Of a stretch of 64,000 nt of DNA, positions 11,871-23,450 are shown piece after piece. The stretch comes from Sipunculus nudus. Lineage: Eukaryota; Annelida; Sipuncula; Golfingiida; Sipunculidae. The stretch is from NCBI GenBank assembly GCA_026874595.1, contig CM049317.1, positions 31,042,901-31,106,900 of the forward strand, in the 5' to 3' direction. The number at the start of each line of letters is the position of its first letter. Within the stretch, counting starts at the first letter, position 1. A model generated the notes under the pieces. The model did no database searches, had not been told where the DNA came from, and worked only from the letters and a program-made list of their open reading frames with translations. The translations under genes were made by a program, and so were the position numbers.

Positions 11871-11932
11871 TTCATTCACCTGATGAGTGCGACACAGTGC
11901 GCACGAAACCTGCGGGTAGTGACATTAATGAA
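11871..11932 (+). ncRNA. Type I hammerhead ribozyme in the Penelope 3' region
   Basis: All conserved core parts are present in order: CTGATGA (11880-11886), stem II GTGCG/CGCAC (11887-11891 with 11900-11904, 8-base loop), GAAA (11905-11908), and a minimal helix III formed by A-C-C with G-G-T around the tetraloop TGCG. The cleavage triplet is GTA (11916-11918), predicting cut after A11918. Helix I is CAC/GTG (11877-11879 with 11919-11921) continued after a 5-base bulge by TTCATT/AATGAA (11871-11876 with 11927-11932). Hammerheads of this minimal type I form are known in Penelope-like elements, where they are thought to process the element RNA. No core base is missing, unlike the adjacent endonuclease. 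Confidence 0.87.
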
Positions 11933-14499
11933 ACGAAAACTGCCCTGTTTTTACTCCTAAATTTCAACATAAGGATAAAAAACAACATGTAGTCACTGAT
12001 TGATCAGTGTAAAAGGTATCAGATATCAAATTCACAGTATCACATTCAATCTTTTGTAAACAAGTAGTCGTAGTTTCAACCTAACATTCAATAATTTGCA
12101 GAATGGAAACGAACAAAACACAAAAATATAATGGTGATTCAGGTAAACTCTAAATTTTTTTTGATTGTTCTTTCTGCCTTCATCATAAGTCCGTCAGTAA
12201 TTTTTTAGTACACCTGCTAACAGACGATTCAACCAAGGTCGATCGTACATGATACATTGTAAACCTTGCTTCACGGAGGTATAATTAACTCAGAAAATTA
12301 AGGCTTCTCTGGAGCAAGCAGTAAGAACTAAGAATGCATCAGGAATTAAAAGCAAAAGAATAAATCATCTAGACACTGATTTTTCCTAGCACACGATTAG
12401 TCAATAAATATAAGACTTGGGGTATATAACTAATCTCTTTTTAAGGTATAATATAGAGATGAACATGAGACGGGAGCAACGATGTTAACCTTTATTTCAT
12501 CATTTCTTCTCAAATAAATGATAGTTATAAAAACACCATTGAAAATGGCAAACGAATAACTTATTTTTGGATATTATTCTCGAACTGCTCTGTTGAATTT
12601 TTTAAAGATATTACTCAACAGCGTCTAATTTACTTTTTCATGTGCAGTTGCTTTATTAGTCTATAACTTGCTTTTATTTATTTTCTGTATAAAATGCTGC
12701 ATTATAAAATCCATTTCTTTCATTTGCATATTTATGCATTATCGTTTATATATTTATTTGGTAATTTATACATTTGTAATCGATAATACAATGTCCATAA
12801 AACGATGTTGCTGATATTAAATATTGTAAGTTTACTGGTTTCTTGTACCGTTTTGTACTGTCTATCGTTAAAACATCTGGTCCTTGATAAAACGAAGACT
12901 CGGGAGTATTTTTACAGTAATTATTACAGTAGTTATCGCCGAGCCCCGAAACAACAAATTATATATATTGTATGAATTGGTTTCATAATTTACTTGTGTT
13001 AGATTTGATTATGTCATAAGCAGTTGTTTCGGGGTCCGGAGTCCGAGTTCCGATTTTACCAAGTACCGATATTTGTTAACCTGACGTTGATGCAAGATCG
13101 AGATCCGCATTCTTAGGATTGTTGAATTGTTTAATTGGTTTATTTCAGATTTCGGTGTTCGAAATGGAATAAAAAAGTTACTGCTAACCATCAGTATTTA
13201 TGGTAAGGAAGTTAGACTTTCGGGATCTAGTAATTACATCTGCATAACCACTCAATAGTCAAACCAAGGATTTGTTTTATCCATACCAGCCTGGGGGGGG
13301 GGGGGGGAGAACAAATATGGATCTGCCTTTTGCGGCGGAAGACAACAAGATTTATTAAGTATACATAATTTGTATTTGGTAGGGAATACTGGTCGTTTTG
13401 TTAACCAGGGTAATATTAATTGGACTTCGAATGGTGATACAATTTGTTTTTCATTTGGTAAATCGATGAGGTTAGTGATTTCAGTTTTATAATATAGCCA
13501 ATAAGGGACGGACGATGACCGTGGAGAAAAATTAAGTACAATTTGAAGATAAACGACCAGGTACGTTATTTATTACTAAAAAATGGGTTAGACGGAGAGA
13601 AGTTAAGCAGGATGTGTTGATGGATTATTCCTGCAGATCTTACCTCTAATGTCGAAACAGATTTTGTGATATAGGGAAATGTTGTAGGGGTCTACTACAT
13701 GAAAGAACCATTTAATCAGAGTACTCTACGGAAAGAGATTTTAACAGGTCATAAGCAAATGAGCTGGGTGTAATATTATATTGTATCAAGACTTGAATTT
13801 TTGTAATCATTTGGAATAGAAAAAATGGATATTTCAGTAACTATATTGAATGGCAATAGTTTTCTATTTGGTGTTTAGACATGGGTTTGAGACTACACGG
13901 AGTTTTACAAATAGATGGAAAATGTCTGATTTACAAGTAGGACCTCTTGAACATGTTTAGTCCGTGGGTGTGGAGTCGCCAGCAATTGGATATTTACGGT
14001 AACTTACTTCATATAAAGCTGTCTATAAAGGCTGGTTTTAGTTAGGCGTTAAATGTTTGACAATTAATTTTGTTCCTATTTGGAATGAAATGATGAATAT
14101 GTAGTCATACACTGTACGGTTGCATATAAATGTGGCAGTTGTACCAGGTTTATATTCATCATAATTGTCAAGAGGATGTTCAAGTAAACGTAATAGATAA
14201 TACCGTATTTAAAAATAAAATGGTACCGAGATGTTTTCTTTAAAGTTGATGATGATTTCAAACCTTAATTTTTGTTTTTAAGGTAGCTGTTCCAAAAAAT
14301 ATTAATTGAATATGTTTGTCTTTGATACAGATGAATTATTAATATACGTAGGTACATGTAGGTTTATATGTGTATGATATATTTTACTGTAGACTTCTCA
14401 ATGTGGGTAAGCACAGTTATTTATGTATTGTAAATATACATGTATAAACATTTTGAATTTTGTGAAACATATATAATATATTTGAAAAACACATTTGGT
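11933..14499. other. No gene recognised; one inverted repeat and a poly-G tract
   Basis: AT-rich. The perfect 12-base inverted repeat CCCCGAAACAAC (12944-12955) and its complement (13023-13034) enclose 67 bases. A 15-base G run lies at 13293-13307. No coding pattern on either strand. Confidence 0.4.
12944..13034. repeat. Inverted repeat CCCCGAAACAAC / GTTGTTTCGGGG
   Basis: Twelve bases pair perfectly across a 67-base loop, in an otherwise AT-rich context. It could be the ends of a tiny MITE or a stable hairpin; no target-site duplication is evident. Confidence 0.6.
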
Positions 14500-16010
14500 A
14501 GATCAAACAGGACTTCTGAGATGGCAAGAGGGTAAGCATTTAATTTTTTTTGCAAGATTTTCTCTTATCTCTGGTGAGTAGGATATAGTTAAATCGATTT
14601 TAAGTACTTCATTTCAGCTGGAATGCTATATATCAAGGGCATTTCGGTCAAGTTAAAAGTTTAGTAACCTTGACCTACATTAAATGACCTATTTGTATAA
14701 AGAAAATTAAGTAGATCTAGAATTGATGAATCGTTTGATATGAAAATTGGCTGTGATTATATATGTTGATGTTCAGTAATGTTTCCTTGAGGCGGTTAGT
14801 CGGAGCAGAAATGTAATATATCGTATAATTTTTTGTTTCATAGCTTTTCACACGCTTATATGTACTTGTTATTTTTACCGTAGATTTGTAAACTGAGCAC
14901 TGTGGTTTTTGTTTTGTAAGTAAACCTATATAAATATCCTCAATATAAGGAACAATATCAAATAAAATCCATTTGTGGGATGCCATGGGACTGCTTTAAT
15001 TGAGCGAGGAAGTTTCAAAGAGATGCTAGCCCTTTTAATTTCTCGTAAATGAGGTGTATTAAAAAGGACTTAAACCTAGGTACTTCATTTCATGAGTGAT
15101 GATGTATAATAAAGACACTTAAGTCAGGTCTGAAGATAAGTAATCTTGGTCTTCATCCAAGGTAACAGAGCAATTTGTATAAAGAGAATAAGTATTGAAA
15201 ATAATGAATGGGTTGATAAGAACATGACCGTGATTATATAAAATGATAATCAGTTATTTCTGCATGACACGGTTTGTCGAATCTTGAATGGGTAAGTATG
15301 TCTCACTCTTTTTTATCGCATTTAATTCCTCTCTCCTGAAGAGTATATCTGAAAAATGAAAGGCAGGTTTTCATTTCTTTAGGCCAGGTGTTAGTTCCCT
15401 TTGAAAATAAGTCATTTTGACCTTCTTTCGAAGATCATATTGTTGCAAAACAAATCATGCGAACTGGATTTTCGCTAAAAAAACTTAATAAGGTGACTGC
15501 TCAGGGGAGATGTATATACACGCATTTGTTCTACTGCTTCTTTGATGGTTATTCGATAATTGATGAGTTAAGTGTATCACATAAAATTCTGTTTTGTTGA
15601 TCTTTAAATTTATCGGGAACTAATAGTATTAATATACTTGGTTCTTCCTATATTTCGCATTTTAAATTTTGTAAGTTCCACTAGTGTAATGATATATTCT
15701 TTTTCTTTTAAAGGTTAGTGTGAGCGTAGGGTAGAGATCAATTGTTTCTTTTTCAATATTTTGTTTCAGTGGAATCAGCAAACCAAAATGTCGCAAAAAG
15801 TATCATATACAGGTGAGATGTATATGCAAACACATTTGTTCTGCTGCTTCTTTAATGGTTATTCGATATTTGATGAGTTAAGTGTATAACATAACATTCC
15901 TTTTTGTTGATCTTTAAATTGTATCAGGAACTTATAGTATTAATATATTTGATTCTTCTACAGATTAATTACTATATTCAACGAATTTTATAAGTTTTCT
16001 TCGCTCTCTC
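14500..16010. repeat. Degenerate direct repeats
   Basis: Two related blocks (about 14510-14800 and 15120-15330) share ATTTGTATAAAG-A-AATAAG and GTGATTATAT motifs. A clearer pair at 15507-15700 and 15814-16010 has a 307-base period and shares GAGATGTATAT and TTTGATGAGTTAAGTGTAT-type blocks. The repeats look old (roughly 80-85% by eye). No coding content. Confidence 0.6.
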
Positions 16011-16149
16011 TCAGTCAGCAAAAATCGGAAGTAGCATATGTAGGATCAGAAAGGAAAAGGCGTATTGAGACTTATATGAACTTAACCACTGAAGCACTGA
16101 AGATATAAGGGATTCACTTTACTTACAGTGAGAGATTGTTATACGAACT

Positions 16150-17560
16150 AAATTTTGACAGAATAGCAAGGAAGTTAAAGAACTGTCTAAGACTATGGAA
16201 ATTTAGAAATTTATCTTTTTTTTTGAAGAAATACAGTTATTAAATCTTTAGCACTACCAAAACTTATGTATGTATGTAATGTATTATCGCCTGCTGAAGT
16301 GTTTGTAAGAATAATACAGAATGAATTAAATAATTCCATTTGGAACGGAAGAAAACATAAAATAAAACACAGTGTTCTAATAAATATAAAGGAACATGGT
16401 TGATTTAAATACACTGATGTACGACTTAAAATTCAGGCCCAGCGTATAACATTGATATATAATTCCAAAGAAGATACTAATGCTCCATGGAAAGTAATTT
16501 CTGAAAAAAATTATGAAGGATATTGGTGGTTTTGAACAAGGGAGATATAATTTTGATAAAGATCGTATACCTTTAAAATTGCCTCCCTTCTACAAAGGGT
16601 GTTTGTTGAACTAGACAGACTATTCAACCGATAAACTCAAAGATATAGACAGGAATTTGCATCAACCTCTTTGGAACAATACATATATACACATAGATAA
16701 TTCCTCGTTGTACATTAAGATTATGGCCAGTCAGGATTTCAGTACTATCATGGATCTTACTGACAGTACAGGTTCATTGAAAAATTGGATGACACGAGCT
16801 TGCCATTCAGTTAATGTCTTGGCATGCTGTATGGAGGACCATTCCTTATGAATGGCGCTTAATACTAATAGCTCAGTGGTAGAGCGATTATGGCGAAAAG
16901 ACCTTCGAAGCATTACAAAATAGTATTCACAGTACAAATACAAGTAGGATTTACGCTAATCTATTAAATATGAAAGTTGAGGAACCGACCAATCAAAAAA
17001 TGTTTGAATCGGTACTTCCAGATGCTTTATTAAATTGGAAAAACATTTACACACTAATGTACAGGACAAAATTAAGTAAAAAACTAATTGTTTTCCAGTA
17101 CAAAATCTTGCACAATATTCTACCAACAAAGCAACTTTTATATCGTTGGTCAATTAGGGAATCTCCTAGGTGTAGCTACTGTTTTGAATAAACCGGAACA
17201 CTGGACCATTTATTTGTTTCATGTTTTGAGACAAAAAATGTTATATGTTAATCAAGGATAAACTCCGCTGTCATGTGGAATTAACGAATGTTTCTAAAGA
17301 AAATATTTTATTGGGAATCACACAAATAAAAACTGAAAACTTGCTTATGAATCCTGTAATCTTATTATATAAATATTTTGTTTTTAATAATAGAGAGGAA
17401 CGTACGTTTCTTAATTTTGCAGGTACTAAATGTACTAAAAGACACGGAAAGAATTGAATATTATCTAGCCAGAAGGAAAGGAGCAATCTCCGTGCATAAT
17501 AAAAAGTGGAAAAAATTGGTAGAACAATTTGAATATTTTGAATATTGAACAAACATTTAG
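16150..17560 (+). pseudogene. L1/Tx1-type LINE ORF2, C-terminal portion after the RT domain
   Basis: Frames read KLKNCLRLWKFRNLSFF, LPKLMYVCNVLSPAEVFV, NELNNSIWNGRKHKIKHSVL and INIKEHG.FKYTDVRLKIQA, matching the post-RT thumb and 'RNLTLxGRI...FIWxxKxxKIxxxVL' region of L1/Tx1 elements. Further on, LNWKNIYTLMYRTKLSKKL, VFQYKILHNILPTKQLL and SPRCSYCFE.TGTLDHLFVSC give the C-terminal CX2C...H zinc-knuckle-like module (C and C near 17170, H near 17207). The YADD core is absent. Several stops. Same strand and family type as the 5' half at 2.5-5.7 kb, but the missing middle means the two cannot be confirmed as one element. Confidence 0.75.
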
Positions 17561-17769
17561 ACTATATATTTACTTGTATTTTTTAATGTTTTTGAATGAG
17601 TATTTTTATGTTCATGTATGTATCTCTGTTATCATCATGTTTGTTTCACGTATATGTATGTTTGTCTGATATATAATTGATGTGAATAAAATGTTAACAA
17701 AAATAAACAAAGGAATTTGATCTCGGACTTATGGGCAGTCCTATTTGGCGATATTTAACCCATCCACAG

Positions 17770-20395
17770 AAATAGCTGTTGAAATGAACCTGCATGATGG
17801 TTTCGAAGACGATGATGAAAGTGTTCAGTGCTTACAAACAGCCACTCCTAAACATGATGGAAACGTGTCATGTTCTGAAGATTGAATTCGCCTTTGAAGA
17901 AGCATCTAAAGTGCGTGGACTGCCCTATGAAACAAGTATGATGAACGAAGATCCCGAATTACTTAAAACAATAATGTGTTGCATTAGGTGAGGGAGCGTA
18001 AGCAATGCCACTTTTAAGTGACCCTTACTTTTAGGAATTATCCAATCCTAACAAGTATCCTTATGGAACCAATGCTCTAACAGCTAATTGACCTGTGCAG
18101 TTGAATCCTCGAAAGCATCTCAACCAAAGAATGCTTTATGTTGATGGAAGGTTTTCAAGATCTATTGACTACATTTTCAGTGCAAAATATGCAACAGAAT
18201 GTAGGCAAATTACATGTGATATTAACCACTAAATATTTAGAAAAGCTAGTAGAAAATACTATCAGGGGACCAGACTTACTACAGGAATGGAAGAAAAAAT
18301 GTTGAACAACTGAAAAGTTTTGAAAAAAAAATAGATCAAGCCTATAGAATCCTGAAAAAACGTCAGGGGAACCCCTGCTAATATCCAGGCTATTTTTTGT
18401 GTTCTTGGCATGGTTTGACAACTAGGAATACTAACGTGTTTTTTTAAATGATTCAAACAATAGCGAGACAGTATGGGACCATATTGACTGATAATGATAT
18501 GAAACAATTGTTTACCGAGAGATCTCAATGGCTGAGAAGAAACCCGGTTACTGCTGCATGACAGTTCCAGTACAGACTAGAACCCTTGTACCGATATGTT
18601 CTCAAATCAAAAGCTCAACCATAAGGCGAAATAATTGACTAGATTATTCGAATATAATTTAAGCTCGTGGTTGTCCTCATGCAAATACACTATTATGGGT
18701 GAAAGATGCGCCGAAAATTGACTCTGACAGAGACAAGGTGGTTGCATCATTTGTTAATAAATACATCACTATGGAATACCTGACGCTGAAGAGAAAACCC
18801 CGAAAAGGTTTTTCAAGCAATTGCAAAGCCAAGTTATTGCAGGAAGAAGGGCCGTGCAGATTCAGCTTTCCTTTACCACCTAGTCCTGTCACACTCATTG
18901 CAAGAGAACCAAACGATGAAATGGAAAGTTGAAGAAAGATTGTGCTCCCGTGTGCTAAAAAAGTCAAAGATGTCATGTCTGATGATGATACGTCAAAGGA
19001 CGCCGCATTGGAATCTATTTTAGGCATAGTCCATATTTCGCTGCAAAAGTACGTTCAACAGTTAATGTTGTCAGAAAGAAGCAAGATGGTAGTGTTAAAA
19101 GGGTCCTCTGCAGAAAATCTCATAATCCATCCAATCCAGTGATCCTGAAAGCTTGGCAGGCAAATATAGAGATACAGAACATTATAGATGCGTACTCAAG
19201 TGTTACGTATATTGCTGTATATATGACTAAAAACGAGAAAGGCATTGATGAAATGCTGAAACAAGTGTACAAAGAGTTTACCGAATATTATCTGTGCTGA
19301 TGAAAACCTCCCGCAGAGAGATCATATTTCTCTATACTAATGCGAAACATGTGCACCCGGCTGTCCTTAACCCACATAAAGAGCCGGATAATTTGGCAGA
19401 CAAAGAAGAAAACATTTTCCAGAACAATATTTTTGAGCGATACTCGATTACACCAAACTCCGTCGAAAATCTGTGTCTAGCAGACTTTGCATCTATCTCT
19501 AAAGTGAGGTATGAAACAATGAATGAAGACGAAAATGACAGCATACCAGTTGAACTAGATACTTATAATGACCAAGAGGTTGGTCAAACAGAACGGCCAA
19601 AAGAGATAAAATTGATGAGTGGAGCTATGATGTTCAAACGAAAAAGTCCAGCAGTTATTAGACTTCAGCAGTTTATTATTGAGAAAGTTCCAAGTGACTT
19701 CTATCAAGCTGATGATATACCTACCATGGCGTTACTAAGATGTTGATCTGTTGGGTGGTTTTCAAGATATTGTGACTCATTAATTTCATATACAGAATTA
19801 AAAGCTGAAAATGAAGCCAATTCAACAGAAAACGTAGAACTCGCGGACCAAGCAATTCACAACAATGCATAGTTTGGAACGTCTGAAGATGCATGGGCAA
19901 ATATTGCACCAAGTGCTGAAAGTAACAATTTTCAAGACGAAGGTGAGGGAATAGAAGTAGAAAGAGACATAAAACAATAAGATCTTGACATCAACGCAGA
20001 TATGATTGAAAAGTCCAAGTGCGATAATGCTTCAGAAATTATTGCTGATATGATGCAGAGTCCGAGAAACAAATCTTACCTGATGATGAATACAGAAAGA
20101 TGGTACGCGGTTTAAATGAGAAACAAACACAAAAGGTATTCTTCAAGAGTGAATGGTGCAAAGTCTTTGCTTTGAATCTAAAGCACTTTATAAAGCCTTA
20201 CTATGTGTTTATGCGTGGACCAGGTGGTGTTGCAAAATCAAACACGTACACTCTGATGTGATAAAACCTCTCCCGTATGTCAAATGCAATAGGTATTTCC
20301 GAAATTGCGGTCATTCTAACTGCACCCATTGAAGTTGCTGCTTTCAATATTGGTGGTATCACAATCAGACATGGGTTGATTACTTGACATATGTA
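17770..20395 (+). pseudogene. Decayed Helitron (Rep endonuclease plus start of PIF1-like helicase)
   Basis: Successive frames match an animal Helitron protein in order. NPNKYPYGTNALTAN near 18040 is followed by NPRKHLNQRMLYVDGRFSR and IDYIFSAKYATECRQI (18100-18212; Helitron-like N domain), SQWLRRNPVTAA near 18528, then RGCPHANTLLWVKDAPK (18668-18717; Rep HUH region), VVASFVNKYITMEY, FPLPPSPVTLIAREP, SRREIIFLYTNA, LMSGAMMFKRKSPAVIRL and finally GPGGVAKS with LTAPIEVAAFNIGG (20215-20370; helicase Walker A). Coding ends soon after Walker A, so most of the helicase is lost. The HUH block reads HAN where HAH is usual, and Walker A has A for the third G. More than ten stops or frameshifts. Helitrons replicate by rolling circle; the 5' TC and 3' CTRR-hairpin ends were not found. 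Confidence 0.82.
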
Positions 20396-21487
20396 ATCCA
20401 TTAAAATTACGATTACCTAAATAGAAAATGGTTACGATAACAATTACGATTCCCAAAACACGTTCATATAATAGATTACGATTACGATTGCTTTATGATT
20501 AGTTCAAAAAAGCAACACAAGAATTTGATGCTCTAACCTTTATTCAAATGCATTAGCCTACATAAAAGAAAACTTGTGCGAAACATCGACAGAATAGTTA
20601 GTCTCATCAAAAGATAAATAGATGTAGTCAAGAAGTCAGAAAAAAAACTAGAAGTAAATGACATCACTTCAAATGCTTGTAGCTTTTTAGAAACATTTAA
20701 AAGTCTCTCAAACTGTACATCTGTGAGACGACAGTGCTCAGGGCGGAAAACTTTTCGGGCTACACTGCAAAGTGAAACTAATGTATCTGGAACAGTGAGA
20801 AATATTAGAGTGAATGGTCTTTCAACTCAGTTGACCTACTCGGACTTTGGGTCAACTTTTCTTATTGCCTGTGGAGGTGTTTACCACTTGTGATGGTTTG
20901 CTCATATACAAATGAATGGTATGCTTAGCTGTGTTGGTTTGCTCTAGAACCCTGCATGGGCCCCCCACGGGTTAATTTTTTTAAATGAAAATTTAAATGC
21001 GGGAGGGGGCGGGTCCAGAATAAAAGCTTGTATACGCGGGGTGGGTGGGCTACATGATTGTTAATACAGGTTTCTGCGGGCCAAAATAAGGTTGTAGTAA
21101 CAGTGAGGAGTTGGTAACATTTATAAAAATGTAATGCCCAGGTCAATTCATATGTCAGTGTTGTAGGTTTGGACTGTTCAGCACTGTAAGCCTAAACTTG
21201 TGGCCAGTCTCAAATATTACATAACATGGCCGAGAGAATAGCACAAGCATGATTACATGTGACCTAATAATAGCCACTACATGGGCTGCATCTGGCTTGT
21301 CATCAGCTGGATATAGCTTTATATAACCCACAAAACCTTAGGTGTTCTCCTCATGGACCTACCAAAGACCAATGGCTGATTTAGAGCACTACACGGTCAA
21401 ACAATATGCTTTAAAGAAGCCATGCTCTTTTGTTAAATATCTCTGTGTGCACCTCCTGCACGGACAGACCTGTACTCCTTCTGTAGT
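20396..21487. other. No gene recognised; GTAATC-type short repeats
   Basis: 20395-20510 holds repeated GATTAC/AATTACGATTAC motifs, a pattern I associate loosely with the ends of some hAT-type elements but cannot prove. The remainder, including the G-rich stretch at 20995-21055, has no coding pattern. Confidence 0.4.
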
Positions 21488-21998
21488 TACTCCTACTCAT
21501 AATGATTTAACAACTGATAAGTGATAGAAATATTAACAACAAACAAAAGTTTTAAAAATAGACGAGGTTATTTAATCATCACACAATCGACAAACATGAT
21601 TCAAAGACTTCTTTATTCTTATATTCTTGAAGCAATGCGCAGAGTCGATGTTGTATAAAATAAAAACAGGAAGATTGGACAATAGAGATACTCACAATTG
21701 AAATAAAAAAATTAACCATTTTGACAACACTAAATGTATAATATCATTTCCATGAAGGGTTTCACTCCACCCCTCACAAATCCATCCTTTCAGTAACCTC
21801 CGCTTTTTTGAAGGAGCGAGGCACTACTTTTCCACCACATCCGAAACTATAATTCACTGTGACCACATTCTTTATAAACTAGATCACAATCATTCATAAA
21901 CTTTAATTTGTGAAAACCTTATATACGGATCAAACAAACAGCTAAAAGTCCCACATTCATACTACCAAGTCAGCGGCAACAGCGCTTTGCAAAGCTAC
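21488..21998 (+). repeat. 3.7-kb repeat, copy A, part 1 (left of the gypsy insertion)
   Basis: This segment matches the reverse complement of 53.73-54.24 kb through many blocks, for example TACTCCTACTCATAATGATT at the outer edge and GACAATAGAGATACTCA and CTTTTCCACCACATCCGAA inside. Similarity begins sharply at about 21488. It is interrupted at 21998 by the LTR element and resumes at about 28555. Contents look non-coding. Confidence 0.8.
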
Positions 21999-22698
21999 TG
22001 TTACGGTCCCTTTTCACACCAAACAACTCAGTCCGAACCGTAACACATATGCTCAGACACGTTCTCTCCAAATGAATACGTAACCAAAATATGGGTGCAA
22101 AAACAGTGCTATATTCATATATTACAATATTTACATTCGTACACAAATAATATAATAGTCAATACATAACGTAATTTATAACAAAGTCTCTGCAGAAAAA
22201 CTGAGTCTCTAAATAACGAACTGCAACGAAATACTTAACTGAATCCGGTATACGATAAACTGAAGTCCATCATCAACACATAGTTCGGGCACACACAAAA
22301 CTGAAGTCCTGTATTAATCCATGTGGCACCAGAAAACATAAAGTATCTCCTCTTCCTACATAATAAAGTTCATGGCGTGGTTCATGGCATTCCGTGGGCT
22401 TGGGGACCAAGAGCCCACGGTCACGGTCCCCGGGGAAAACAGTAACGTGGCGTAGCAAAATCAATAGTCCCGCCTCTTACTGCAGGCGAGTTCGTTTTAT
22501 AGGCTTTCAACAATGGGTGGAAACCGCAGAAGTTTGTGGTTTTGCTTGAGAGAAACGATAGCGCCGTCAGAACTGCAAAACCAGTACTGAATGGTCCCAG
22601 AATAGTGTTTATGTTTCTCAAAGCGCGTCAGTAGTCACTGATAGCGGGGTGGATCCATAAGCGTGGAAACAGGGCGGCCACACCACTTCGTGGCCCCA
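21999..22698 (-). repeat. 3' LTR (left) of the gypsy element
   Basis: Begins TGTTACGGTCCC and ends GTGGCCCCA, i.e. TG...CA ends. It differs from the right LTR by roughly 20 substitutions and about five small indels counted by eye, about 97% identity. On the plus strand the first internal bases after it are CCCGTAAAAG; a clear polypurine tract on the coding strand is not obvious. Confidence 0.93.
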
Positions 22699-22926
22699 CC
22701 CGTAAAAGAAAGAAGGTAAGAAGAGCAAAGCATTAGCACTGTATGACGAGTATATGAGGAGTTTGACATCTTAAGCATTAGTTTATGCTTCTCAAAGCTA
22801 ATTAAATATCATCATCACAAATAGTATAATCAGCAATATCTTAATACATGTAATATATGTAATACAACTCTTCCAAAGGACAGAACATATTCGAAGCTAT
22901 AACAAGAGTCAATTATCAGATCAAAA

Positions 22927-23450
22927 TTAATCACGTCTCGATAACGTATCAGCGATTATGTTATCGGAGACCTTGATGTGTTTGATAACTAGGTTAAACT
23001 CTGACAGGGCTAGACTCCATCTCATTAATCTCTGAATAATATTCTTCATCTTATGAAGAAATGTTATGGGATTATGATCTGTATAAACAGTTATATCATA
23101 AGGCGTAGAGCCAAAATATACTTCAAAGTGCTGTAACGCCATCAATAGTGACAGAGTTTCCTTTTCAATTGTAGAATAATTCTTTTGACGAGGTAAAAAT
23201 TTCTTTGAATAGTAGCAAACCGGATGACTTATGTTAAAGTCATCGTCGTGGATGAGCACAGCGCCTACACTGCAATCGCTGGCATCCGTCATGAGAGAAA
23301 ACGGTTGATCAAAATTTGGAGCCTGTAACACAGGTGCACTTTGTAATATAGCTTTGGCTCTTTCAAAAGCATTTTGACAGTTTTTATTCCAATGGAATTT
23401 TTTGTCCTTTTTCAATAGGTCCGTTAACGGATTTACAACTTATCTACGAT
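22927..23450 (-). pseudogene. gypsy pol: RNase H domain
   Basis: Minus-strand frame begins VNPLTDLLKKDKKFHW and carries the RNase H acidic residues in LMTDASDCSVGAVL (D), STIEKETLSLLMAL (E), TVYTDHNPI (D) and IIADTLSRRD (D), ending at the stop at 22927. This degrades the RNA strand of the RNA-DNA hybrid during reverse transcription. Upstream, the RT frame ends its homology at SAIVD; the roughly 30-residue bridge that gypsy elements normally carry (the FLGLxxYYRRF block) is missing and the frame changes. A deletion of about 100 bases plus frameshift therefore separates RT from RNase H at about 23445. About 230 bases of 3' UTR follow before the LTR. Confidence 0.9.

Noticed and set aside
11602-11871. 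89-codon minus-strand frame
   Set aside because: It lies opposite the Penelope GIY-YIG coding sequence, which explains its openness.
16869-16886. TAGCTCAGTGGTAGAGCG, a perfect-looking tRNA D-arm/A box
   Set aside because: It has no acceptor stem, anticodon arm or B box at the right spacing, and it falls inside the L1/Tx1 ORF2 reading, so it is coincidence or at most a tiny SINE trace.
20395-20510. GATTAC repeats as a CRISPR-like or telomeric array
   Set aside because: Units are irregular, unspaced and few; the window is eukaryotic.
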